This document shows, one piece after another, positions 33,968 through 42,838 of a stretch of 42,838 nt of DNA (within the stretch, counting starts at the first letter, position 1; each line of letters begins with the position of its first letter). The notes beneath the pieces were generated by a model, which saw only the letters and a program-made list of their open reading frames with translations, did no database searches and was not told where the DNA came from. The stretch is from NCBI GenBank assembly GCA_029242295.1, contig JAQWUF010000199.1, positions 1 to 42,838 of the forward strand, written 5' to 3'. Position numbers and translations under genes: made by a program. The stretch is from UBA2040 sp002332715. GTDB lineage: Bacteria > Bacteroidota > Bacteroidia > Flavobacteriales_D > Crocinitomicaceae.

Positions 33968-35704
33968 TTATTTCTTGATTACATTGATTTTTGCTGAAGC
34001 CCCGTTCGCAGTAACAATGTTTGCAATGTAAGCACCAGAAGCAAGTTTGCTTGTGTTTACAGTAGCAGTGCCGTTATTGATGAACATAGAACGAGTAGAA
34101 ACAACTTTTCCTGAAAGATCAGTGAAAGTAATTGTTGCAGTTCCTTCAGCATTAACGCGAATATTTAACTCATCGTTAGTTGGGTTAGGGTATGCAACTG
34201 CGCTCAACAAAATATTCTCGTCTAATCCAATTGTGTTAGGAGCAACTTCAAGCGCAAGACTTAAAGCATTAGTTCCTGACCAACCAGCTGTGTACCAAGT
34301 ACCAGCGATTTGAATAGCTGATGCAGTTAAGATATCATAGTTTGTTGTTCCGTCAAAGTTGATATCACCATCATATCCAAATACAACATTTGAAATTTCT
34401 GAACTTGTAGCACAAGCTAAGTACACTACGTCATCTTGCAGGCCAACAGGATATGTCAACGCTTGATAAACTGACGTTCGGTTTACAGAGTTACTAGCAA
34501 GATAAGCAGAAACAGAAGCTACAGGGGGGTAAACAATTGTTGTTTCATCATTTGGTGTTGTCCATTCATAAATCGAAAGAGCAATTTCTTCACCAGTCAT
34601 GTCGTAAACTGCAGTATCTGCACTCGGAACAAACTTAATACCTGTTACCATCAAATCAGAGGCTGCAGGGTTTGTGAACGTCATACAGGCATCATAAGCG
34701 CCAGGATTAGAGGTGTTTTGTGGATACGTTGTGTGAACAGGATCATTGTTTGCATCTAATTTCGACTTAGAAAGGAAGAAGAAATTCAACTTGAAAGAAG
34801 AAGAATATGAATTATCAGAGGAATCATCATCACCTAAAGAAGAGTATGCAGTGTACTTCAAGAAATACTCACCGTTAGCCAATGTTGCAATATCTAAATT
34901 TGGAAACGAGTTTGTGCCTGCTTCAACAACCTCTGCTGAGTCTCCTGCAACGATAGTTCCTGCAGAAATAGTGTTTGAATAAACAGAAGGACCAGCAAGA
35001 CCAGGACCGATAACATCCAATTTGATACTTACACCTGGTTGATCAGCACTACCGTAGTTAAATACACGCACAGCCGGACTGAAAACGTTATCCGATAACA
35101 AGTTCGATGTTCCCGTTTCTACAGGAATTTTTGCATACTCACTGTTAATTACTAAATCATTTGCCAAGGTGCCTACTTTGTTGCCTAAAAACATAACTAC
35201 GTCACCTGCAAGCATTGCCGTTGTGATATCCAACCCTTTTCCACTTCCAATCATTACAACAGGAATAGTAATAGATGCTCCATTTGTTCCGCCTCCCATT
35301 CCTACTGGGTCTGGATCACGGTTAATGATGATTAAAGCAACTGCGCCGGCATTTTGTGCATTTAATGCTTTAGCACCAAATTCACAAGTCCCCCTGTAAA
35401 CGACTGCAATTTTACCAGCAACAGCAGATGCGTTAATTAAAGGAGAGCATCCTTCTTGAGATTTTGTGTGTGGAATTGCCACCGTTGAATCCCATCCCGG
35501 AGTACCATCTTCCGCAAGGACTAACGTATCTTGTACATAAACTCCTGGGATGTTAAAATCTGGAGTCGCTCCCCAGTTGTCCGCCCATGTAAATGGTTTG
35601 TTACCAACAATTGACGCTGGTGAAATACCACGCACAATAATTTGGGCGTTTGTTTGAATTGTGAAAGCCGCTAAAGCAATCACGCTAAGTAAAAGTTTTT
35701 TCAT
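33968..35704 (-). CDS. Secreted PA-domain protein with T9SS sorting domain
   Basis: A 578-residue exported protein. Signal peptide 1-20 (MKKLLLSVIALAAFTIQTNA). A protease-associated (PA) domain lies at about 75-180 (ACSPLINASAV-like region, IAVVYRGTCEFGAKALNAQNAGAVALIIIN, then ITIPVVMIGSGKG). The middle (about 205-490) is beta-rich. The C-terminus is a type A T9SS domain (AYPNPTNDELNIRVN to ASAKINVIKK). No protease active-site motif is visible. PA domains usually sit on subtilases, M28 or M36 peptidases, so here it probably serves as a binding or lid module. It is on the same strand as the receptor gene but separated by a terminator. Confidence 0.85.
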   Translation of the reverse strand: MKKLLLSVIALAAFTIQTNAQIIVRGISPASIVGNKPFTWADNWGATPDFNIPGVYVQDTLVLAEDGTPGWDSTVAIPHTKSQEGCSPLINASAVAGKIAVVYRGTCEFGAKALNAQNAGAVALIIINRDPDPVGMGGGTNGASITIPVVMIGSGKGLDITTAMLAGDVVMFLGNKVGTLANDLVINSEYAKIPVETGTSNLLSDNVFSPAVRVFNYGSADQPGVSIKLDVIGPGLAGPSVYSNTISAGTIVAGDSAEVVEAGTNSFPNLDIATLANGEYFLKYTAYSSLGDDDSSDNSYSSSFKLNFFFLSKSKLDANNDPVHTTYPQNTSNPGAYDACMTFTNPAASDLMVTGIKFVPSADTAVYDMTGEEIALSIYEWTTPNDETTIVYPPVASVSAYLASNSVNRTSVYQALTYPVGLQDDVVYLACATSSEISNVVFGYDGDINFDGTTNYDILTASAIQIAGTWYTAGWSGTNALSLALEVAPNTIGLDENILLSAVAYPNPTNDELNIRVNAEGTATITFTDLSGKVVSTRSMFINNGTATVNTSKLASGAYIANIVTANGASAKINVIKK

Positions 35705-35791
35705 AATTAAGAGATTAATTTAAAATCGTTCTAAAATTAAGAATTATTTAATACCAAACGAATTTTATATTAAAATGGTTGGACAAACAAA

Positions 35792-35817
35792 CCCCTAACG
35801 CTATAAAGTGTTAGGGG
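35792..35817 (-). terminator. Hairpin terminator of the sdhCAB operon
   Basis: CCCCTAAC/GTTAGGGG stem with a 10-base loop, 12 bases after the sdhB stop. On the minus strand it is followed by a T-rich tract (TTTGTTTG). Confidence 0.75.
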
Positions 35818-35828
35818 CTGAACAACAA

Positions 35829-36575
35829 TTACTTAGTTAAAGCACCCTTTAAATATTCGCGATTCATGCGTGCAATATTTTCCAAAGAAATTCCTTTTGG
35901 ACATTCAACTTCACATGCTCCTGTGTTTGTGCAATTTCCAAATCCTTCATCATCCATGGTTTGAACCATGTTTAAAACCCGTTCTTTTGCCTCTACCTTT
36001 CCTTGTGGCAATAAAGATAATTGAGAGACCTTCGCAGAAACAAACAACATAGCTGATGCATTTTTACAGCTGGCAACACAGGCTCCACATCCAATACAGG
36101 TCGCTGCTTCAAAAGCTTTGTCTGCATCATCTTTTGGAATAGGAATAGAATTTGCATCTACCGTATTTCCCGATGTATTGACAGAAACGAAGCCGCCCGA
36201 ATTCATGATTCTATCAAATGATGAGCGATCAACTACTAAATCTTTGATTACTGGAAATGCTTTTGCGCGCCAAGGTTCAATATAAATTGTGTCACCATCG
36301 TTGAATTTACGCATGTGCAATTGGCAAGTCGTTACTCCTCTATCAGGCCCATGCGCTTCGCCGTTGATGTACAATGAACACATTCCACAAATTCCTTCAC
36401 GACAATCATGGTCAAAGGCAACGGGGCTTTCTCCAGACTCGACAAGTTGATTATTGAGCATATCCATCATCTCAAGGAAAGACATATCTCCATCGACACC
36501 ATCGATAGGGTATGTTTTCATTTCTCCTTTGTCCTGTGGGCCGTTTTGTCTCCAAATTTTTAAATTCAGTTTCAT
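35829..36575 (-). CDS. sdhB: Succinate dehydrogenase/fumarate reductase iron-sulfur subunit
   Basis: A 248-residue subunit carrying three Fe-S clusters that pass electrons between the FAD of SdhA and the quinone site. The [2Fe-2S] ligands are C58, C63, C66 and C84 (CREGICGMC, then TTCQ). The second set is C160, C163, C166 and C170 (CIGCGACVASC), and the third C215, C221 and C225 (CTNTGACEVECPKGI). This matches the three-cluster B-type enzyme. Last gene of the operon, followed by a terminator. Confidence 0.96.
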   Translation of the reverse strand: MKLNLKIWRQNGPQDKGEMKTYPIDGVDGDMSFLEMMDMLNNQLVESGESPVAFDHDCREGICGMCSLYINGEAHGPDRGVTTCQLHMRKFNDGDTIYIEPWRAKAFPVIKDLVVDRSSFDRIMNSGGFVSVNTSGNTVDANSIPIPKDDADKAFEAATCIGCGACVASCKNASAMLFVSAKVSQLSLLPQGKVEAKERVLNMVQTMDDEGFGNCTNTGACEVECPKGISLENIARMNREYLKGALTK

Positions 36576-36589
36576 GTTTTTTTGTTTTG

Positions 36590-36671
36590 GACTCAGGATT
36601 TAATGACTCAAGACTTAATGACGATGAAACGTCTTATGTCCTGAAGTTTTAAGTCCTTCAGTCTATAATAT
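36590..36671. repeat. Short tandem repeats in the sdhA-sdhB spacer
   Basis: Two direct copies of a 15-bp unit, GACTCAGGATTTAAT (36590-36604) and GACTCAAGACTTAAT (36605-36619), differ at two positions. The right part of the spacer (36629-36663) has degenerate inverse copies (GTCCTGAAG, AAGTCCTTCAGTC), so the mRNA could fold into a long imperfect hairpin between sdhA and sdhB. Confidence 0.5.
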
Positions 36672-38675
36672 CTATTTATAACTTCTTTGTACCAACTTAA
36701 TATTTTCAAACACCAAATCTTCTTTGTGAAGTTTCGGTTCAGAAGGGTTTCCTGAATATTCCCAAGACGCCACATACCCATATTCGTCGTCTTTTCGCTG
36801 TGCTTCTCCTTCGGGAGTTTGTGATTCCTCACGAAAGTGACCGCCACACGATTCGTTTCTGCTCAAAGCATCAATTGCCATCAATTCACCTAGTTCTAAG
36901 AAATCGGCAACGCGACCTGCTTTTTCCAATTCTGGATTCAGTTCATCTATTTTGCCTGGTATACGAACGTTCGAGTAAAATTCATTTCGAATATTTTGAA
37001 TTTCAAGTATAGCAGAATTTAAATCTTTCTCATTTCTAGCCATTCCAACGTTATTCCACATTACTTTACCCAAGCGTTTGTGAAAATAATCTACAGATTT
37101 TGTTCCCTGCACATCAATTAAGCGCTCTAAATGAGAACGAACAGCATTTTCAGCTTCATCAAATTCTGTTGTATCCGTTGGGATTGCTCCAGTACGAATA
37201 TCATCTGCGAGATAATCACCAATTGTATAGGGTAAAACGAAATATCCATCTGCTAAACCTTGCATCAAAGCGGAAGCGCCCAGTCGGTTGGCTCCATGGT
37301 CTGAGAAGTTAGCCTCTCCAGCCACATAGCAACCAGGAATTGTGCTCATCAAATTATAGTCTACCCATACTCCACCCATGGTGTAATGCACGGCAGGATA
37401 AATTTTCATCGGCGTTTCGTATGGGTTGTCATCCGTAATTTTATAATACATCTGGAATAAATTCCCGTATTTACCTTCGACAACGCCCTTTCCTAATTTA
37501 TAAATATCTTCTGCAGTTGGGCTTTCCACATGTTGAACATGCGCTTGCTCTTTTCCATAACGCTCGATGGCAGCAGCAAAGTCTAAATAAACGGCTTCAC
37601 CTGTTGCGTTAACACCATAACCTGCATCGCATCTCTCTTTGGCTGCTCGAGATGCAACATCTCGAGGCACTAAGTTTCCGAAAGAAGGATAGCGTCTTTC
37701 TAAATAATAATCACGCTCATCTTCAGTTAAATCCGTCGGTTTTTTCGTCCCTTGTTTGATGGCTTCAACATCTTCAATATTTTTAGGGACCCAAATACGG
37801 CCGTCATTTCGGAGAGATTCGGACATCAATGTTAATTTCGACTGATTCTCACCAGAAACAGGGATACAAGTTGGGTGAATTTGTGTAAAACAAGGGTTGG
37901 CAAATTGAGCTCCTTTTTTATGAATTTTCCAGTTGGCAGAAACATTCGAACCCATGGCGTTTGTCGATAAGAAGAAAACGTTTCCATACCCGCCTGAAGC
38001 AATTACAACAGCATGTGCAGAATGGCGTTCAAGTTCTCCATTAACAGAATTACGAGCGATTATGCCCCTTGCTTTTCCGTCTACAACGACCAATTCTTGC
38101 ATTTCGTGACGGGTATACATTCTAATTTTACCTTTTCCGATTTGGCGAGACATGGCCGAATACGCCCCCAATAACAATTGTTGTCCAGTTTGACCTTTCG
38201 CATAGAATGTTCTCGAAACAAGAACACCACCGAAAGAACGGTTGTCCAAAAGACCACCATAATCACGAGCAAAAGGAACGCCTTGCGCTACACATTGATC
38301 GATGATTGATGCCGAAACTTCAGCCAAACGATGTACATTGGCTTCACGTGAACGATAATCTCCACCTTTTACCGTGTCATAAAACAAACGGAAAACAGAG
38401 TCACCATCGCCTTGGTAATTTTTTGCTGCATTGATTCCTCCTTGAGCCGCAATAGAATGCGCACGACGAGGTGAATCTTGAAAACAAAATGCCTTCACGT
38501 TGTAACCCAACTCTGCAAGAGAAGCAGCAGCTGAACCACCGGCCAAACCTGTTCCTACTACGATAACGTCAATGTTACGCTTGTTGGCTGGGTTCACCAA
38601 ACGAATTTTGTTTTTGTAATCAGACCATTTTCTGTCAATTGGTCCTTCTGGTATTTTTGAATCTAATACAGACAT
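36672..38675 (-). CDS. sdhA: Succinate dehydrogenase/fumarate reductase flavoprotein subunit
   Basis: A 667-residue FAD subunit that interconverts succinate and fumarate in the citric acid cycle and at the membrane. The dinucleotide-binding motif is VVGTGLAGGSAAASLAELG (about 39-57). The covalent FAD His is at 73 (RRAHSIAAQGGINAAK). Further signatures are THEMQELVV-type strand RHEMQELV, VVIASGGYGNVFFLSTNAMGS, FTQIHPTCIP, PAVHYTMGGVWVDYN and GLYVAGEA-type GCYVAGEANFSDHGANRLGA. It is 18 bases downstream of sdhC and 96 bases upstream of sdhB. Confidence 0.96.
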   Translation of the reverse strand: MSVLDSKIPEGPIDRKWSDYKNKIRLVNPANKRNIDVIVVGTGLAGGSAAASLAELGYNVKAFCFQDSPRRAHSIAAQGGINAAKNYQGDGDSVFRLFYDTVKGGDYRSREANVHRLAEVSASIIDQCVAQGVPFARDYGGLLDNRSFGGVLVSRTFYAKGQTGQQLLLGAYSAMSRQIGKGKIRMYTRHEMQELVVVDGKARGIIARNSVNGELERHSAHAVVIASGGYGNVFFLSTNAMGSNVSANWKIHKKGAQFANPCFTQIHPTCIPVSGENQSKLTLMSESLRNDGRIWVPKNIEDVEAIKQGTKKPTDLTEDERDYYLERRYPSFGNLVPRDVASRAAKERCDAGYGVNATGEAVYLDFAAAIERYGKEQAHVQHVESPTAEDIYKLGKGVVEGKYGNLFQMYYKITDDNPYETPMKIYPAVHYTMGGVWVDYNLMSTIPGCYVAGEANFSDHGANRLGASALMQGLADGYFVLPYTIGDYLADDIRTGAIPTDTTEFDEAENAVRSHLERLIDVQGTKSVDYFHKRLGKVMWNNVGMARNEKDLNSAILEIQNIRNEFYSNVRIPGKIDELNPELEKAGRVADFLELGELMAIDALSRNESCGGHFREESQTPEGEAQRKDDEYGYVASWEYSGNPSEPKLHKEDLVFENIKLVQRSYK

Positions 38676-38693
38676 TTTATACTTCTTTTTAGA

Positions 38694-39611
38694 TTATGCT
38701 AAATAAATAAGAATAGGAATAATGGCGAATGCCGCGGGAATAATAACGGCGAATAATTTTCCGGCCATTGAAATTGCACCAACATATTTTTTACTTCGTA
38801 AACCAAGCGTTTGGAAAGCAGAAGAGAATCCGTGCCACAAGTGAAAGCCAAGAACGGCCATACTCAACACATATAATATCACATAAAGTAAGGCGTTTGA
38901 ATTACTCGGCAGACCTTTGATGTCTTGTCCGAAAAAGGTCATGACTTGACTGTGTAAATCTTTCAATCCTTCGGCTACTTTCAATCCAGAAGTCTTGTCG
39001 TACAGCATCGTTCCTTTTTTAATCTCGTACTTTTCTTCTGAATAATTCATTTCAGCAAGAGAAACTTTTGATTCTTGGTATTGACCATTCGTTGTATAAA
39101 CGTAATCAACTTCCAATTCTTTGACTACCGGTTGGCCCGTAGTTGGATCCTGTCCTACTGGAGCTTCAATGCTTTTCGTTATCGTATGCAAAGGCATATT
39201 TGTAAAGTGCATTTTTGCCCAAAAGTTGACCATGTGTGTACAGATAAACACGAGAACAACTGTTCCGAGTATCGCCATATAACGAGCTGGCGTACTTGAG
39301 TTGGTGTTCGGTTTGTTCATCGCATAATTTGTTGGACGAGCTTTTTTGTTCTGAATCGTAAGCATCAAGCCATCAATCGCATGGAACAAAATGGAGAAAT
39401 AAGTAAGATAAGATAACACCTTCACCGCCGGGTTGTGTGTCATGAAATAGGCATATTCGTTGAATGCTACTTTTCCTTCTTCTCCAGTTATAAATATCAA
39501 TTGCAAGTTACCCAAAAGGTGGCCGACAAGGAATAGACAAAGAAATAAACCGGTCAATGCCATCCAGTACTTTTTGACGATAGATGATGACAATATTGCT
39601 GATTTGCTCAT
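38694..39611 (-). CDS. sdhC: Succinate dehydrogenase/fumarate reductase cytochrome b subunit
   Basis: A 305-residue five-helix membrane anchor that binds haem b and quinone (B-type, single-subunit). Candidate haem-ligand His residues are H31 (LVGHLLGN), H77 (LFHAIDG), H126 (ICTHMVNF), H257 and H260 (GFHLWHGF). Between helices 3 and 4, residues about 140-237 form a long hydrophilic loop (including VGQDPTTGQPVVKELEVDY) not expected in homologues of the usual 220-240 residues. First gene of sdhCAB, with a TAAATTTG promoter box upstream. Confidence 0.93.
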   Translation of the reverse strand: MSKSAILSSSIVKKYWMALTGLFLCLFLVGHLLGNLQLIFITGEEGKVAFNEYAYFMTHNPAVKVLSYLTYFSILFHAIDGLMLTIQNKKARPTNYAMNKPNTNSSTPARYMAILGTVVLVFICTHMVNFWAKMHFTNMPLHTITKSIEAPVGQDPTTGQPVVKELEVDYVYTTNGQYQESKVSLAEMNYSEEKYEIKKGTMLYDKTSGLKVAEGLKDLHSQVMTFFGQDIKGLPSNSNALLYVILYVLSMAVLGFHLWHGFSSAFQTLGLRSKKYVGAISMAGKLFAVIIPAAFAIIPILIYLA

Positions 39612-39637
39612 ATTTTTGGTATAATTCGTTTAAGTTG

Positions 39638-39645
39638 CAAATTTA
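39638..39645 (-). promoter_or_regulatory. Putative -7 box of the sdhCAB operon
   Basis: TAAATTTG on the minus strand, 26 bases upstream of the sdhC ATG at 39611. A suitably spaced TTG was not clearly identified. Confidence 0.4.
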
Positions 39646-39697
39646 ATAGATACAACAATCTAATTCGGAAATGGTTGTTATTTAGAATGAGTATGGA

Positions 39698-40606
39698 TTA
39701 AGTTGGGTTTTCACGAAAGGATTGAATCAGTTTTGATCCGCCCTGCTCAACGGTTAAAACACCGGCGCCGCCTAGAATAAGTGCTTGATTATCATTCTGA
39801 TGTCCACAAGGCAAGCCAAAAGCAACGGGGATTTTTCGGTGTAAAACATGCGCCAGAATAATTTCTTCTAAACTTTTGCCAAAAGGAGATTCGGTGTCGG
39901 AAATATTGGTGAACCCGCCTAAAAGCAATCCAGAAACCTCTTCGAGTGATCCAGAATACATTAATCCATAGAACATTCTGTCAATTTGATATAAGTGTTC
40001 TCCAACATCTTCTAGAAAGAGAATTTTATCTGTAAAATCTCCTTTTTTCATACGTGGTAATAGCGCGTGTACCATGGCTAAATTTCCGCCAATTACTTTT
40101 CCCCGGGCAATTCCCGTTTGATTAAATGGGCTGGTTCCGGCTGAAATAACTTCAGGTGTTCCTTTCAAAACCGACAACAAAGACCTCAGAGATTCTGGAG
40201 TATTGTCCATGAAATTCAAAGGCATTGTGGCATGTAGACTTGGAATGTTTTTTTGTGCAAGAATTAAATGAAACGCAGTAACATCGCTAAAACCAACCAG
40301 GTGCTTCGGGTTGTTTTCATACGAGGACCAATCTAGTTTATCCATGATTTGCATGCAACCATAACCACCACGCGCGCACAAAATTACTTTCGCTTCGGGG
40401 TGATTTAATCCATGTTGAAAATCAGATATTCGCTCTTGAACCGTTCCTGAAAAGTAGCCATTCGAACCCATAGCATGAGTTGCAATTTCGACACGATAAC
40501 CATTTTGAATAAAAAACTCTTTCGCGAAATGTACATGTTCCTTCTCAATTGCTTTCGCCGGGGAACAGATATAAATTAAGTCGTTAGTTTGAAGTTTTGG
40601 GAGCAT
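39698..40606 (-). CDS. LD-carboxypeptidase (peptidase family S66)
   Basis: A 302-residue cytoplasmic muramoyl-tetrapeptide carboxypeptidase-type enzyme, which removes the terminal D-Ala from recycled tetrapeptides during peptidoglycan recycling. The Ser-Glu-His triad of S66 is visible: S107 (LVGFSDVTAFH), E199 (ILFLEDVGE) and H269 (FGLPCGHQND). The family motif CARGGYGCMQIMDKLDW is also present. No signal peptide is seen, consistent with a cytoplasmic role. It stands alone, divergent from tadA by about 80 bases. Confidence 0.93.
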   Translation of the reverse strand: MLPKLQTNDLIYICSPAKAIEKEHVHFAKEFFIQNGYRVEIATHAMGSNGYFSGTVQERISDFQHGLNHPEAKVILCARGGYGCMQIMDKLDWSSYENNPKHLVGFSDVTAFHLILAQKNIPSLHATMPLNFMDNTPESLRSLLSVLKGTPEVISAGTSPFNQTGIARGKVIGGNLAMVHALLPRMKKGDFTDKILFLEDVGEHLYQIDRMFYGLMYSGSLEEVSGLLLGGFTNISDTESPFGKSLEEIILAHVLHRKIPVAFGLPCGHQNDNQALILGGAGVLTVEQGGSKLIQSFRENPT

Positions 40607-40685
40607 TTCAAATACCTTTAGCTCAAAAGTAAAAGAATCTGCGTAAATGCTCGGAAAAAAGTAAATTTGTATAAAATGAATAATT

Positions 40686-41141
40686 ATGATTACCCCGTAT
40701 ACCGATGATTATTTCATGAAACAAGCCTATTTGGAAGCAAAAAAGGCATATGATTTAGACGAAGTTCCAGTAGGAGCGGTAATTGTTGCGAACAAACAAA
40801 TCATTGCAAGAGCTCACAACCTGACGGAAAAACTGCACGATGTTACAGCGCACGCTGAGGTACAAGCTATAACTGCCGCAAGTGAATATTTAGGCGCAAA
40901 GTATTTGAATAACTGTACCTTATATGTAACGCTTGAGCCCTGCTCAATGTGCGCTGGAGCTTTGTATTGGTCACAAATTGACAAAGTAATGTTTGCGGCA
41001 CGGGACGAAAAACGTGGGGCCGGCAGAATAAAAGAAGGATTATATCATCCAAAAACGGTTGTTTCGAACGGAGTTATGGCGAAAGAATGTGCGGAACTAA
41101 TTACTGATTTCTTCAAAACAAAACGGATAAATCTCCGTTAA
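40686..41141 (+). CDS. tadA: tRNA-specific adenosine deaminase
   Basis: A 151-residue cytidine-deaminase-fold zinc enzyme that converts A34 to inosine in tRNA-Arg(ACG). Zinc and catalytic residues are H56 and E58 (TAHAEVQAI) and C86 and C89 (TLEPCSMCAGAL). The N-terminus DDYFMKQAYLEAKKAYDLDEVPVGAVIV and the ending are typical of TadA. A related nucleoside deaminase cannot be wholly excluded, but the size and motifs favour TadA. Confidence 0.9.
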   Translation: MITPYTDDYFMKQAYLEAKKAYDLDEVPVGAVIVANKQIIARAHNLTEKLHDVTAHAEVQAITAASEYLGAKYLNNCTLYVTLEPCSMCAGALYWSQIDKVMFAARDEKRGAGRIKEGLYHPKTVVSNGVMAKECAELITDFFKTKRINLR

Positions 41142-41369
41142 ATTTTTAGGAAATAAGACATTAAAACAATACGTGAAAAACAAAGAGTGCCTCGAACGAA
41201 GTGACCCAATTTGGAAATAACGGTTATTTTCCGAGCTTTATGTGTGGCCCTTCCATCAGTTCCTTATTTCATTGTCGGGTTGGTTATTCAGTTTTTTCTT
41301 TGGAAACTTTCCGAAACTCCAAGCCTTGAAAACCTAGAAACTGAGGAAAATTAATGACCTTTGTTGTCA

Positions 41370-42749
41370 ATGACGAATTCTAAAGACACCATTTGTGCCA
41401 TCGCAACCGGAAATGCTATCGGTGCCATCGCCATCATCCGATTGTCGGGACCAGATTCAATTGCCATTCTGCAGAAATCATTTTCGAAAGAGTTGTCAAA
41501 CGAAGAAAGTCACACCTTACATTTTGGCCTTTTCAAAAACGAAGAAGGCAACCTTGTTGATGAGGTTTTGGTCAGCGTTTTTCACGAAGGAAAATCCTTT
41601 ACGGGTGAAGAAAGCATAGAAATATCATGTCATAGCTCCAGTTTTATTCAACAAAAAATCATAGAAACGCTTTTGCAAAATGGCTGTCGAATGGCGGATG
41701 CCGGAGAGTTTACTATGCGCGCTTATTTGAATGGACAAATGGACCTTTCGCAAGCCGAAGCAGTTGCCGATTTAATCGCTTCTCAATCGCAATTGGCTCA
41801 CGAAATGGCTTTGAAACAGTTGCGAGGGGGGTTTTCGAATGAATTGAAAGAACTCCGCGAAAAACTGATTCATTTTGCATCGCTAGTTGAGCTAGAATTG
41901 GATTTTGCAGAAGAAGATGTTGAATTTGCCGACAGAAAAGAGCTTTTAAATTTAGTGTCTGAAGTGAAAGCCTATGTTCGTAAATTAAGTCAAAGTTTTA
42001 GTTTGGGTAACGCAATTAAAAATGGTGTTCCTGTGGCCTTTGTCGGCCGACCCAATGCTGGAAAATCAACCGTGTTGAACGCCCTTTTGAATGAGGAAAG
42101 AGCCATAGTTTCCGATATTCCAGGAACAACTCGAGATACAATCGAAGAAAACATTCACCACAAAGGGGTTAATTTTCGATTGATGGATACGGCTGGAATA
42201 CATAGTTCAGAGGATATCATCGAAAAACAAGGGATTGCCCGTTCCATGAAGAAGATAGAAGAGGCGACACTAGTGGTTTACTTGTTCGATTGCAGCACGT
42301 TCACAGAAGAAAAAATTGCAGAAGATGAGTTGAATTTCTTGAAGAACAGTAATTATATTCTAGTTGCAACGAAGGGTGATTTAGCGACAGAAGAAATTCA
42401 TAACAGCGTTGCGAAACTGTCAGAAAGAGAAGGGCTAGAGATACCATTTTTAAGCATTAAAGAAGAGGCGCATAAATCGCAATTACTTGATATTCTGTAT
42501 GACCGAACAATTGGAAAAGAGATTGAACAGCATAGTGTTATAGTTTCAAACGCAAGGCACGTTGACAAATTAAATAAGGCAGAAGAATCGCTGGACAAAG
42601 CCAAAGACGGATTAGAGACCAACACGAGCGCAGATCTTGTTGCAATGGATATTCGCCAGGCGATGTATCAAATTGGACAGATAACGGGAGATATTTCTAC
42701 GGATGATTTGTTGGGGAATATTTTCGCGAAGTTTTGTATCGGAAAGTAA
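41370..42749 (+). CDS. mnmE: tRNA modification GTPase MnmE
   Basis: A 459-residue GTPase that works with MnmG on wobble uridines of tRNAs ending in A or G. The N-terminal formyl-THF-binding domain (DTICAIATGNAIGAIAIIRLSG, then SCHSSSFIQQKIIE) precedes a helical domain holding the G domain: G1 GRPNAGKST (about 225-233), the DIPGTTRDTIEE region, G3 DTAG and G4 TKGD in place of the usual NKxD. The protein ends in FCIGK, the catalytic Cys motif, and is complete. ATG 41370 gives MTNSKDTI; TTG codons at 41361 and 41364 are less likely. The 228-base gap upstream holds nothing I recognise. MnmG, its partner, is at 22.9 kb. Confidence 0.96.
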   Translation: MTNSKDTICAIATGNAIGAIAIIRLSGPDSIAILQKSFSKELSNEESHTLHFGLFKNEEGNLVDEVLVSVFHEGKSFTGEESIEISCHSSSFIQQKIIETLLQNGCRMADAGEFTMRAYLNGQMDLSQAEAVADLIASQSQLAHEMALKQLRGGFSNELKELREKLIHFASLVELELDFAEEDVEFADRKELLNLVSEVKAYVRKLSQSFSLGNAIKNGVPVAFVGRPNAGKSTVLNALLNEERAIVSDIPGTTRDTIEENIHHKGVNFRLMDTAGIHSSEDIIEKQGIARSMKKIEEATLVVYLFDCSTFTEEKIAEDELNFLKNSNYILVATKGDLATEEIHNSVAKLSEREGLEIPFLSIKEEAHKSQLLDILYDRTIGKEIEQHSVIVSNARHVDKLNKAEESLDKAKDGLETNTSADLVAMDIRQAMYQIGQITGDISTDDLLGNIFAKFCIGK

Positions 42750-42838
42750 CCACCACAAATAAAATAACCATTAAACGTATTGAATACAATGTATAAGCTT
42801 GCTTATTCGGACTTTTTTGTCAATCCAAAGTTAATAGA

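Noticed and set aside
38338..38353. A CACGTG-centred sequence in sdhA resembling parS
   Set aside because: It differs from the ParB site at four of 16 positions and lies inside conserved coding sequence, so chance is the simpler explanation.

Overview
The window is chromosomal DNA from a Bacteroidota bacterium, most likely of the order Flavobacteriales. The evidence is two proteins with type IX secretion (T9SS) C-terminal sorting domains, a TonB-dependent receptor with a carboxypeptidase-like N-terminal domain, a gliding-motility-type (CHU_C-like) C-terminal domain, a Reg_prop/Y_Y_Y sensor, the long three-domain IspG, a b-type SdhC with SdhA and SdhB, low G+C, and several TAnnTTTG-type promoter boxes. 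No mobile element, prophage or CRISPR array is visible. Coding density is high and most genes are housekeeping genes.

Layout. 1-9.2 kb: partial holB (left edge), an EamA permease, a GH3-family protein, a universal stress protein, a 1299-residue sensor-cyclase-HD fusion, and ferritin. 9.2-12.8 kb: RNase R, and a secreted MORN-type repeat protein that seems to start at ATT. 12.84-13.34 kb: an AT-rich gene-free stretch with several DnaA-box-like 9-mers, proposed here as the replication origin. 13.3-18.6 kb: rpiB, a TlpA-like thioredoxin, an ECF sigma factor overlapping a membrane protein with a gliding-motility-type domain, tRNA-Cys, folB and gltX. 18.7-24.8 kb: a tight run of a DUF4175-like coiled-coil membrane protein, an RsbW-like ATPase, ybeY and mnmG, with mnmG bracketed by three parS-like sites. 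25-29 kb: ispG, a fatty acid desaturase, a YjbR-like protein and an Hsp15-like S4 protein. 29-35.7 kb: a surface module of a T9SS hydrolase-fold protein, a TonB-dependent receptor and a T9SS protein with a PA domain. 35.8-39.6 kb: sdhCAB. 39.7-42.7 kb: an LD-carboxypeptidase, tadA and mnmE.

How the parts relate. The candidate origin at 13.1 kb and the parS cluster at 22.9-24.8 kb are about 10 kb apart, a normal spacing for an origin-proximal centromere, and mnmG is a classic origin neighbour. Neither dnaA nor parAB is in the window. Several genes serve tRNA and translation (gltX, tRNA-Cys, tadA, mnmE, mnmG, ybeY, rnr). The most unusual proteins are the cyclase-HD sensor, whose cyclase lacks the usual transition-state Arg; the hydrolase-fold protein, which lacks a catalytic His; and the membrane partner of the ECF sigma factor. 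All functional statements come from reading the sequence and from recalled family knowledge; no database search was possible.
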